NCBI GenBank assembly: GCA_964448935.1
Contig: CAYVBE010000137.1
Location: 1-11,825 of the forward strand
Length of the DNA stretch: 11,825 nt
Origin: CAYVBE01 sp964448935
Lineage (GTDB): Bacteria; Planctomycetota; Brocadiia; SM23-32
Direction of reading: 5' to 3'
In this document: in pieces, positions 1-6,052 of the stretch
Layout of the letters: each line of letters opens with the position of its first letter
Position numbering within the stretch: the stretch's first letter is position 1
Notes under the pieces: model-generated
Told to the model about the DNA's origin: nothing
Seen by the model: only the letters and a program-made list of their open reading frames with translations
Databases searched by the model: none
Made by a program: the position numbers and the translations under genes

Positions 1-48
1 GCGCAGCGGTGATCCGGAAAGGACAACAGAAAACCGATAATTGAATGA

Positions 49-66
49 CCCTGCGCGGGTGCAGGG
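49..66 (-). terminator. Weak hairpin after cstA
   Basis: A 6-bp stem (CCCTGC 49-54 with GCAGGG 61-66) and 6-nt loop lie just past the cstA stop codon. On the minus strand the hairpin is followed by AT-rich sequence with a TTTT run about 15 nt later, not by an immediate U-tract. It may end cstA transcription, but it is a poor match to an intrinsic terminator. The remaining bases 1-48 hold nothing I recognise. Confidence 0.3.
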
Positions 67-73
67 CCTGTGC

Positions 74-1798
74 CTACGGCTGCACGCCGGCAGCGGGGGG
101 CACGCCTTCCTGGCCAGGGTCCCTGCCCGCCGCCTGCAGACGCCACCGGCGCCAGGCCAGGGCGGCCTCCACCACCAGCCACACGGCCAGCACGAAGATG
201 ATCGCGCTTACGGCGGCCAGCAGCCAGTCCCGGTCCAGAAGGAAGCCGCGAATCTTCAGCACGATGGCGAGCGTCGTCATGGCCATCATGAAGACCATGG
301 GCACCAGTGTGTAGATGGTGGGCCGATTCTGCCGCAGCAGCCACACGGTGACCACCAGCAGGGCAAGGGCCGCCAGCAGCTGGTTGGTGGTGCCGAAGAC
401 CGGCCAGAGCACCAGGCCGCCCGCGCCGCCGCCCTTGATGAGGGCCAGCAGGATGGCCGACCCCGCGGCGACGGCGCCGCCCACGTAACGGTTCTTCAGG
501 GGCTTCAGGACGTTTGCAGAACTTCCCAACTCGGCCAGTATGTAGCGCTGCAGCCGCGTGGCGGTGTCTATGGTGGTCATGGCGAAGCTGACGATTACCA
601 CGCCCAGGAACGCCGCCGCCACTTTGGCGGGGATGCCCAGGTGTGTCAGAAACAGCCGGCCGCCCTGGATGAACGCGCCCAGCTTGGCCCCCAGTCCGCC
701 GGCCTGGCTCCACGTGGCGTAGTGTTCCATCCACGCGCTGCGAGAGGAAAAGCCTGCCACGCAGGCCAGCACGGCGACGATCGCCAGAATCCCCTCCGCC
801 ACCATGCCGCCGTAGCCCACCAGTCGGGCGTCGCTCTCCGTGTTGAGCTGCTTGGCCGAGGTCCCGGACGAGACCAGGCTGTGGAAGCCGGATATCGCGC
901 CGCAGGCGATGGTTATGAACAGGAAGGGGAACAGCCACGGGGCGCCCTCCGGCGCCAGCCGCACCGCCGGGGCCACCACCACCGGATGGGCCAGCAGCAG
1001 GCCGCCGTACAGGACCACCAGGGCCACGACGAGCTGCTCCGCGTTGATGAAGTCGCGAGGCTGCAGCAGCGTCCAGACGGGCAGCACGGAGGCGACGAAT
1101 GCGTATATGCCGATGATCCATATCCAGGCGACCAGCTCGCTGCTCTCCGGCACTCCGATCGCCGTCAGGCGGACCGGTACCTGCGCTCCGATCCATATGG
1201 TGAAGTACATCAACACCAGCGCAGCGAGGCCCGGAAGCACGATCTTCCACTTCCAGCGGTAGATCGCCAGGCCCACGAAGACGGCCAGCACCATCTGCGT
1301 CCAGACGGGGATCACAGTGGCGGGGTAGTCCCGGAACAATATGGCGATGATCAGGGCAAAGACGGCGATGACGATCCACAGCAGGAACAGGATGATGAAC
1401 AGGAACAGCAGCCGGGAACGCTTGCCGATCAGGCCGCCCGTCAGCTCTCCCACCGACCGTCCCTTGTGGCGCACCGACAGCATGAGTGCACCGAAATCAT
1501 GCACCGCGCCCATCAGAATGGTGCCGAGCACGACCCACAGCACCGCCGGGACCCAGCCCCAGATCACACCGATGGCCGGCCCCACGATTGGTGCCGCGCC
1601 GGCGATGGAGGTGAAGTGGTGGCCCCACAGGACTCTCTTGTCCGTGGGCACGTAGTCAATGCCGTCCTCCATCTCGTGCGCGGGAGTCCGACGGTCCGGG
1701 TCCAGGGAGAAGACTTTTTGTGCCAGGAACCGACTGTAGAAGAGGTAGGCGGCCAGGAAGGCGCCCAACGCTACAACGGCGATCAGGACGGAATTCAT
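74..1798 (-). CDS. cstA: Carbon starvation protein CstA-family permease
   Basis: This 574-residue polytopic inner-membrane protein belongs to the CstA family, whose characterised members import peptides and/or pyruvate when carbon is scarce. It is hydrophobic throughout, with well over a dozen likely membrane helices. Family signatures are visible: GHHFTSIAG followed by GPAIGVIWGW (59-82), HDF (100-102), SGFHSLVSSGTSAKQ (303-317), TTIDTATRLQRY (408-419) and WPVFGTTNQL (465-474). It is shorter than E. coli CstA (about 700 residues) and fits the shorter family members common in other phyla. The ATG start follows GGCGGAG at a usable distance, and the frame ends in TAG. No YbdD-like small partner gene adjoins it. 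It is divergent from a membrane microprotein gene and has its own promoter with a perfect TATAAT. The family is clear; the actual substrate is not. Confidence 0.95.
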   Translation of the reverse strand: MNSVLIAVVALGAFLAAYLFYSRFLAQKVFSLDPDRRTPAHEMEDGIDYVPTDKRVLWGHHFTSIAGAAPIVGPAIGVIWGWVPAVLWVVLGTILMGAVHDFGALMLSVRHKGRSVGELTGGLIGKRSRLLFLFIILFLLWIVIAVFALIIAILFRDYPATVIPVWTQMVLAVFVGLAIYRWKWKIVLPGLAALVLMYFTIWIGAQVPVRLTAIGVPESSELVAWIWIIGIYAFVASVLPVWTLLQPRDFINAEQLVVALVVLYGGLLLAHPVVVAPAVRLAPEGAPWLFPFLFITIACGAISGFHSLVSSGTSAKQLNTESDARLVGYGGMVAEGILAIVAVLACVAGFSSRSAWMEHYATWSQAGGLGAKLGAFIQGGRLFLTHLGIPAKVAAAFLGVVIVSFAMTTIDTATRLQRYILAELGSSANVLKPLKNRYVGGAVAAGSAILLALIKGGGAGGLVLWPVFGTTNQLLAALALLVVTVWLLRQNRPTIYTLVPMVFMMAMTTLAIVLKIRGFLLDRDWLLAAVSAIIFVLAVWLVVEAALAWRRWRLQAAGRDPGQEGVPPAAGVQP

Positions 1799-1839
1799 AG
1801 TATTTCGCTCCGCCGGCGGGGGATGCCTGCAACGCAGAT

Positions 1840-1869
1840 ATTATAGACGGCACGCGGCGGACCCCGCAA
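1840..1869 (-). promoter_or_regulatory. Putative cstA promoter
   Basis: Minus strand: -35 TTGCGG (1869-1864), an 18-nt spacer and a perfect -10 TATAAT (1845-1840). Transcription should start near 1833, giving a leader of about 35 nt before the cstA ATG. It stands out as AT-rich in a GC-rich gap. I saw no obvious operator between it and the divergent promoter at 1883-1912. Confidence 0.6.
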
Positions 1870-1882
1870 GCACGCGCTGATC

Positions 1883-1912
1883 TTGTCGGGCGTCACCGTT
1901 TTCTGCTATCAT
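1883..1912 (+). promoter_or_regulatory. Putative extended -10 promoter for the microprotein gene
   Basis: Plus strand: -35 TTGTCG (1883-1888), an 18-nt spacer and -10 TATCAT (1907-1912) preceded by an extended -10 TG (1904-1905). Transcription should begin near 1919, about 55 nt before the ATG at 1974. It is back to back with the cstA promoter, so the two units may share regulation. Confidence 0.55.
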
Positions 1913-1957
1913 TCAGTCTCAGAGCAGAGCGACGGACACTGGCTTGCCGACAGGTGT

Positions 1958-1963
1958 AAGGAG
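1958..1963 (+). promoter_or_regulatory. Ribosome binding site fixing the ATG at 1974
   Basis: AAGGAG lies 10 nt upstream of the ATG at 1974. An in-frame TTG at 1944 is upstream of this site and has no comparable Shine-Dalgarno, so the 50-residue reading is preferred over a 60-residue one. Confidence 0.6.
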
Positions 1964-1973
1964 CCGTAGCAGT

Positions 1974-2126
1974 ATGCATCCATCCAATTTCCCCGGCGGC
2001 GTTGGTATCGAAGAGGGCCTTAGCCCGCTGCAGACGTGGCTTACTTTCACGTTGATGGCTCTCTTCATGGTGGGCCTGGTGGCTTACCTGCTCTGGAAGC
2101 TGCCGCGCGGCCGGGACGGCAAGTAG
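1974..2126 (+). CDS. Single-pass membrane microprotein, function unknown
   Basis: A 50-residue protein that I do not recognise. It has a polar N-terminal part of about 20 residues, one hydrophobic helix (about 23-42, from LTFTLMALFM to VAYLLW) and a basic tail KLPRGRDGK. By the positive-inside rule the C-terminus should be cytoplasmic and the N-terminus outside. Despite its size the gene has full expression signals: an extended -10 promoter, an AAGGAG site 10 nt before ATG, a TAG stop and a hairpin terminator 30 nt later. It is a single-gene unit between divergent cstA and the convergent protease gene. It is not YbdD-like, which would be a soluble DUF466 protein. It might be a small membrane regulator or subunit, but that is a guess. 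The signals make a real gene likely. Confidence 0.65.
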   Translation: MHPSNFPGGVGIEEGLSPLQTWLTFTLMALFMVGLVAYLLWKLPRGRDGK

Positions 2127-2155
2127 CGGCTCCGGACGCGCGAGTGACGAAAAGG

Positions 2156-2192
2156 AACGGGCGCACGGGAGAATACCTTCCGCGCGCCCGTT
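2156..2192. terminator. Bidirectional intrinsic terminator
   Basis: A 9-bp perfect stem (AACGGGCGC 2156-2164 with GCGCCCGTT 2184-2192) has a 19-nt loop that can pair further (ACGGGAG against CTTCCG). On the plus strand it is followed by TTTGCTCTTCTG, and on the minus strand by CCTTTTCG. It lies between the converging stops of the microprotein gene and the HtrA gene, so it probably serves both. Confidence 0.7.
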
Positions 2193-2215
2193 TGCTCTTC
2201 TGTTCTTCCCGTATT

Positions 2216-3706
2216 TCAGTCCAGGGGAATCTCCACGTAACCGGCGTGCCCCGTCTCGACGTCCAGCATGCGGAGGATGATCTTACTGGCATCCTCAAGC
2301 TGGCCCATGGCCTGGCGATATCTGTCCACGTCAGGCACCGGCCTCAGGTTGACGCTGAAGATGATGTCGCCTTTGGACAGGGCTTGAGCCGCGGGGCTGT
2401 CCGGGGAGACCTCGGCAACGATCACGCCCTGGGTGCTGCGCAGGCCGATGTCCTCGGCTCGCTCCGGGGTGATGTTCTGGACGGCGACGCCGAACCAGTC
2501 GGCGGCGGCGACGCCCTGGGTGCCCAGTTCGCCGACCTTGACGGTCAAGGTCTTCTCCTTCCCCTCGCGCCACAGCGTCAACTTCACCTTCTCGCCCGGC
2601 TTAGTGGCGGCGGCCATTTGCTGGAACTGGTTGCTGTTTTCGACCTTGCGGCCGTCGTATTCGGTGACAATGTCGCCGTGCTGCAATCCGGCCTCTTCCG
2701 CCGGCGTGCCTCCCTCCACTTCATGAATCAAGACGCCCTGCGTGCCCTCGAACTCAAAGGTCTCGGCCATGCCGGGCGTGAGGTCGCTGATGCGGATGCC
2801 CAGATAGCCGCGGCGGATCCTGGCGCCGGTCTTCAGTTCGGGCAGTATCTGGGTGGCCATGCGGACCGGGATGGCGAACCCGATGCCCACGTTACCCATG
2901 TATCCCCGGCTGGGGCTGAGGATGGCGGTGTTGATGCCCACCACCCGGCCCTGGAGGTTGACCAGAGGGCCGCCGCTGTTGCCCGGATTAATGGCGGCGT
3001 CCGTCTGGATCAGGCTCTCGTATTTGGCCACGCCGATGCCGCTGCGGCCCTTGGCGCTGATGATGCCGGCGCTGACGGTGCGCTGCAGCCCGAACGGGCT
3101 GCCCACTGCCAGCACCCACTGGCCGATCTCCAGGTCGGAGGAATCGCCCAGCTCGACGGCAGGCAGGTCCTCGAAGTCTCCCTGCAGCTTGATGACCGCC
3201 AGGTCCGTCTTGTCGTCGGTGCCGGTCACCTCCGCCTGGAAGGTGCGTCCATCGGCCAGGGTGACCTCCAGCTCGTCGGCCTCTGCCACCACGTGATTGT
3301 TGGTCAGGATGTGGCCTTCCTGGTCCAGGACCATGCCGGAGCCCAGCCCCTGCCGTTTCTGTTCCTGATCCGGCATGCGGAAGAACCGGTCAAAATCCGG
3401 GAAACGTCTGCGGAAAAACTCATCGAAAAACGGATCGCGGAACCCGCGGGGAGACTGCTCCCGGCGGATTACCTGGGTGGTCTGGATGGACACGACGGCG
3501 GGGCTGACTTTGTCCGCTGCGTGCTGGAACAGACGCTCCAGTGTGTTGGCGAACTGGCCCAACTCCTCCAGGTCCTCCGGCGACATGGGCGTCTCGGTAG
3601 CCGCGCTGGCAGGTGCCGATACCGGGCCCCTGAGCACACCGGTCAGCAGGGCCCCCACAGCCAGCAGACATGCTATCGTTACCGGCAACGTCATCTTGCG
3701 CTTCAC
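2216..3706 (-). CDS. degQ: HtrA/DegQ-type periplasmic serine protease with two PDZ domains
   Basis: A 496-residue trypsin-like HtrA protease/chaperone that degrades misfolded envelope proteins. Residues 1-35 form an export signal: KRK, a hydrophobic core to about residue 24, and a possible signal peptidase cut after ASA (33-35). The protease domain (about 60-290) carries the full triad: His138 in TNNHVV, Asp168 in KTDLAV and Ser244 in GNSGGPLVN. The Phe/Arg/Asp-rich segment at 88-112 corresponds to the LA loop of DegP/DegQ. PDZ1 (about 296-390) has the carboxylate-binding YLGI loop at 301-304, and PDZ2 spans about 403-490. Two PDZ domains fit DegP/DegQ better than DegS. The GTG start is chosen because AAGGAGGG lies 7 nt upstream; an ATG four codons inside has no well-placed site. 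It is divergent from the M42 peptidase gene. DegP and DegQ cannot be separated by eye. Confidence 0.95.
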   Translation of the reverse strand: MKRKMTLPVTIACLLAVGALLTGVLRGPVSAPASAATETPMSPEDLEELGQFANTLERLFQHAADKVSPAVVSIQTTQVIRREQSPRGFRDPFFDEFFRRRFPDFDRFFRMPDQEQKRQGLGSGMVLDQEGHILTNNHVVAEADELEVTLADGRTFQAEVTGTDDKTDLAVIKLQGDFEDLPAVELGDSSDLEIGQWVLAVGSPFGLQRTVSAGIISAKGRSGIGVAKYESLIQTDAAINPGNSGGPLVNLQGRVVGINTAILSPSRGYMGNVGIGFAIPVRMATQILPELKTGARIRRGYLGIRISDLTPGMAETFEFEGTQGVLIHEVEGGTPAEEAGLQHGDIVTEYDGRKVENSNQFQQMAAATKPGEKVKLTLWREGKEKTLTVKVGELGTQGVAAADWFGVAVQNITPERAEDIGLRSTQGVIVAEVSPDSPAAQALSKGDIIFSVNLRPVPDVDRYRQAMGQLEDASKIILRMLDVETGHAGYVEIPLD

Positions 3707-3713
3707 GGCAAAA

Positions 3714-3721
3714 CCCTCCTT
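3714..3721 (-). promoter_or_regulatory. Strong ribosome binding site of the HtrA gene
   Basis: AAGGAGGG on the minus strand sits 7 nt before the GTG at 3706. It is the best Shine-Dalgarno in the window and decides the start. Without it the frame stays open far upstream across the divergent gene, which is only an effect of high GC. Confidence 0.8.
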
Positions 3722-3739
3722 CGAATCTGCGACATGCCC

Positions 3740-3761
3740 GGGGGACCGCGTACGGCCCCCC
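3740..3761 (-). other. Stem-loop in the HtrA leader
   Basis: GGGGG (3740-3744) pairs with CCCCC (3757-3761) and CCG (3746-3748) with CGG (3753-3755), leaving one A-C mismatch and a 4-nt loop. It lies inside the predicted leader (about 105 nt), 18 nt upstream of the Shine-Dalgarno. It could affect translation or mRNA stability. It does not cover the ribosome binding site, so a classical thermosensor is not shown. Confidence 0.4.
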
Positions 3762-3818
3762 TCGAACAATAAGTTGCATTCCGCACGGGATTTGTTCCCG
3801 CGCTTCCCCCATAACGGC

Positions 3819-3847
3819 ATTGTACCGTGCCCGGACCGGCAAGTAAA
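3819..3847 (-). promoter_or_regulatory. Putative promoter of the HtrA gene
   Basis: Minus strand: -35 TTTACT (3847-3842), a 17-nt spacer and -10 TACAAT (3824-3819). This looks like a housekeeping-type promoter starting near 3812 and giving a leader of about 105 nt. No clear envelope-stress (sigma-E type) element was recognised. Confidence 0.5.
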
Positions 3848-3874
3848 ACCCCCGTCACTGCACGCCGGCGGCGG

Positions 3875-3903
3875 TTTTATCCCCCCTCTACGGGTGCTAT
3901 ACT
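3875..3903 (+). promoter_or_regulatory. Putative extended -10 promoter for the M42 peptidase operon
   Basis: TATACT (3898-3903) is preceded by TG at 3895-3896, an extended -10 element. A weak -35 (TTTTAT, 3875-3880) lies 17 nt upstream. Transcription should start near 3910, about 40 nt before the ATG at 3950. It is back to back with the HtrA promoter in the same gap. Confidence 0.5.
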
Positions 3904-3949
3904 GGGACGTTCCGTGGCACTCTCTAATCCACTGCCGGGAGCATCGTAG

Positions 3950-5026
3950 ATGGAAGACAACACGCTGGAACTGTTGCAGGACCTGACCGAGCTGGACGGC
4001 GTGCCGGGCTTCGAGGACCAGGTGCGGGAGTTCATCCGGGAGCGCCTCGAGGGCGTGGCCGAGTTCGAGATGGACAATCTGGGCAGCATCATCTGCAAGA
4101 AGGCAGGCGAGGCGGATTCCCCCCGGCTGATGATCCCGGCCCACATGGACGAGATCGGCTTCATGGTCAAGGACATCACTGACGAGGGGTTTCTGCGCTT
4201 TGCCCCGCTCGGCGGCTGGCTGGACCAGACGTTGCTGGGCCACGTGGTGACCGTCCACACGCGCCAGGGGGCCGTGCGTGGGGTCATCGGTTCCAAACCG
4301 CCGCACCTGATGCCCGCCGAGGAGCGCAAGAAGATCATCAAGCGCAAGACGATGTTCATTGACGTCGGCGCGCGGGACAAGGAGCACGCGCAGGAGGAGA
4401 TGGGCGTCAGGATCGGGGATCCCGTCGTGCCCCGGCAGTCGTTCGAGCGCATCGGCGACGGCGAGTTCCTGCTGGCCAAGGCGTGGGACGACCGCGTCGG
4501 CTGCGCCATTATGATTGACGTCCTCCGCCGTCTGGCGGAAACCTCTCACCCCAACACCGTTTTCGGCGTCGGCACCACCCAGGAGGAAGTGGGCACGCGC
4601 GGCGCGGAGACCGCCGTGGACGTGGTCAACCCGGATTTCTGCATCGTGCTGGACGTCGGCCTGGCCACCGACATGCCCGGCATCGAGGGGGAGGCCAAGA
4701 CCTCCATGGGCGAGGGCCCCATCATCTACATGATGGACGCGGGCGCCATCAGCGACCGTCGGTTTAACGAGATGGTCATCAGTCTGGCCGAGGAGCGTGA
4801 CATACCGTACCAGCTCAGCCTGATGGAGGGCGGCGCCACGGACGCCCGGGTCATCCACGTGCACTCCCGAGGCGTGCCCAGCGTCTCCGTCGGCATCCCG
4901 GCGCGCTACATCCACAGTCACGCCGGGCTGATCCACGCGGACGATTACGACGCCACCGTGCAGCTCGTGCTGGAGACGGCGAAGTCCCTCTCGACCGAGC
5001 GCGCCGAAGAGATGATGGGGCGATGA
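3950..5026 (+). CDS. M42-family metallo-aminopeptidase (FrvX/YsdC/TET type)
   Basis: A 358-residue, probably cytoplasmic, dinuclear-metal aminopeptidase of the M42 family, whose members form large tetrahedral TET particles and trim peptides from the N-terminus. Expected residues are present in order: His65 and Asp67 in AHMDEIG, bridging Asp180 in AWDDR, Glu212/Glu213 (base and ligand) in TQEEVG, Asp235 in VLDVG, and His322 in RYIHS. Length matches the family (340-360). The ATG start has GGGAG 8 nt upstream. It leads a plus-strand unit, with the kinase gene starting 6 nt after its stop. The annotation "endoglucanase" sometimes attached to M42 members is unlikely here. The tail after the last ligand reads HSHAGLIHADD rather than the more usual HSPxE form. 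Exact peptide preference cannot be read from sequence. It probably finishes degradation of peptides made by other proteases. Confidence 0.93.
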   Translation: MEDNTLELLQDLTELDGVPGFEDQVREFIRERLEGVAEFEMDNLGSIICKKAGEADSPRLMIPAHMDEIGFMVKDITDEGFLRFAPLGGWLDQTLLGHVVTVHTRQGAVRGVIGSKPPHLMPAEERKKIIKRKTMFIDVGARDKEHAQEEMGVRIGDPVVPRQSFERIGDGEFLLAKAWDDRVGCAIMIDVLRRLAETSHPNTVFGVGTTQEEVGTRGAETAVDVVNPDFCIVLDVGLATDMPGIEGEAKTSMGEGPIIYMMDAGAISDRRFNEMVISLAEERDIPYQLSLMEGGATDARVIHVHSRGVPSVSVGIPARYIHSHAGLIHADDYDATVQLVLETAKSLSTERAEEMMGR

Positions 5027-5032
5027 CGCGGC

Positions 5033-5992
5033 ATGGAGCACCCCGAACCGCAAGCACTCGGTGAACTGCTGGAGCGAGCCTCGGCGGGCGTGGAGCCATC
5101 CGCAGAGGCGGCGCAGCAGTTGATCCGGAGCGATCCCGCCACCCCGGTTCTGGAGTCCCTGGGTCTTCGGGCGGATGCCCGCGAGCGACTGCGGATGTTC
5201 CGCGCCGTGAGCGACCTGTCTCCCGAGACACACCTGGACGCGGCCGGGTTCGAGGTGGCCGCGCGGGTCAGCCCGGCGGAGTTGTGGCGGTTCTACCTGC
5301 CGCTGTGCCGGTTCATCCGGACGCTTTGCGGGCAGACGGAAGGGCGCACGGTGGTGGGCATTGCGGGCTGCGGCGCCTCGGGCAAATCGGTCTTCGCGGG
5401 CCTGCTCCGGGCGATACTCAACCGCACCGGGCCCGCCGTTGCGCGCGCGGCGCTGTTTCCGCTGGACGGATACCACTACCCAAATGCCTATCTGGAGGAA
5501 CGCTTCACCACGGACGAGGACGGGCGGCGGGTGTCCCTGCGCTCCATCAAGGGGGCGCCGGAGACCTTCAACGCGCGCGCCTACGTGGAGGACCTGCGCA
5601 GGGTCCACACGGAGAGCCGCGTGCGTCTGCCGCGCTACGACCGGAACCTGCACGATCCGGTGCCGGACGCGATGGCCATCGAGCCGGCCGACCGGATCGT
5701 GCTCACGGAAGGAAACTACCTGCTGCTGGACCGGGGACCGTGGGCGGATGTCCGCCGGCTGCTGCGCCTGGCCGTGTTCGTTTTCCTGCCGCGGCGGGTC
5801 ATCCGGCGGCTGATGATCGAGAGGCATATGCGCGGCGGCAAGTCGCGGCCGGTGGCGGTGCGCAAGTACGAGGACTCGGACCGCAGCAACGCGCGGCTCA
5901 TCGCCTCCACAATGCCCCGCGCCGACCTCGCCGTGCGCCGATCGGCGGATCAGAAGGTGGAAGCGCTGGAGCGCATCGAGAGCACCGGTTGA
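5033..5992 (+). CDS. YggC-like P-loop kinase with a CoaA-like N-terminal region
   Basis: A 319-residue kinase of the uridine kinase/phosphoribulokinase/pantothenate kinase superfamily. The Walker A loop is GIAGCGASGKS (109-119). It is followed by PLDGYHYPN (143-151), KGAPETFN (173-180), PRYDRNLHDPVPDA (200-213) and EGNYLLLD (226-233). These resemble the poorly characterised YggC-type nucleoside/nucleotide kinase family. About 105 residues precede the P-loop, where YggC proteins have almost none. The stretch FYLPLCRFI (87-95) just before it resembles the helix before the P-loop in bacterial pantothenate kinase CoaA, and YPNAYLEER (149-157) is also CoaA-like. The start is ATG, 6 nt after the peptidase stop, with no strong ribosome site, suggesting translational coupling. 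The substrate is unknown; pantothenate, a nucleoside or a sugar are all possible. Confidence 0.8.
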   Translation: MEHPEPQALGELLERASAGVEPSAEAAQQLIRSDPATPVLESLGLRADARERLRMFRAVSDLSPETHLDAAGFEVAARVSPAELWRFYLPLCRFIRTLCGQTEGRTVVGIAGCGASGKSVFAGLLRAILNRTGPAVARAALFPLDGYHYPNAYLEERFTTDEDGRRVSLRSIKGAPETFNARAYVEDLRRVHTESRVRLPRYDRNLHDPVPDAMAIEPADRIVLTEGNYLLLDRGPWADVRRLLRLAVFVFLPRRVIRRLMIERHMRGGKSRPVAVRKYEDSDRSNARLIASTMPRADLAVRRSADQKVEALERIESTG

Positions 5993-6017
5993 TTCGGCGA
6001 AGCGCCTGTGATATAAC
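5989..6017 (+). promoter_or_regulatory. Internal promoter before the Gfo/Idh gene
   Basis: TTGATT (5989-5994), a 17-nt spacer and TATAAC (6012-6017), with extended -10 TG at 6009-6010, starting near 6024. The -35 overlaps the kinase stop codon. A small GGCG-AAG-CGCC inverted repeat (5996-6006) lies in the spacer. The oxidoreductase and the membrane protein gene could therefore be transcribed separately from the peptidase and kinase. Confidence 0.55.
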
Positions 6018-6040
6018 CGCGCTCAGCACGCAACATCGAG

Positions 6041-6046
6041 GGGAGG
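6041..6046 (+). promoter_or_regulatory. Ribosome binding site for the GTG-start oxidoreductase
   Basis: GGGAGG lies 6 nt before the GTG at 6053. This supports a GTG start that places the Rossmann GxGG motif at residues 9-12, where the family expects it. Confidence 0.7.
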
Positions 6047-6052
6047 ACTGAA

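Noticed and set aside
41..1846. Long plus-strand open frame opposite cstA
   Set aside because: The translation is rich in Gln, His, Arg and Gly with no family features, and the opposite strand encodes a clear CstA. High GC leaves antisense frames open.
2036..3772. Long plus-strand open frame opposite the HtrA gene
   Set aside because: It starts inside the microprotein gene, crosses the terminator and opposes a protease with a full catalytic triad. Composition is that of an antisense frame.
3707..5827. Minus-strand extension of the HtrA frame to a protein of over 1200 residues
   Set aside because: The frame stays open by chance through the divergent M42 and kinase genes. The signal peptide, strong Shine-Dalgarno and promoter place the true start at 3706.
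5284..6051. Plus-strand open frame overlapping the kinase
   Set aside because: Shifted-frame shadow of the kinase gene, with low-complexity Arg/Ala/Gly composition and no motif.
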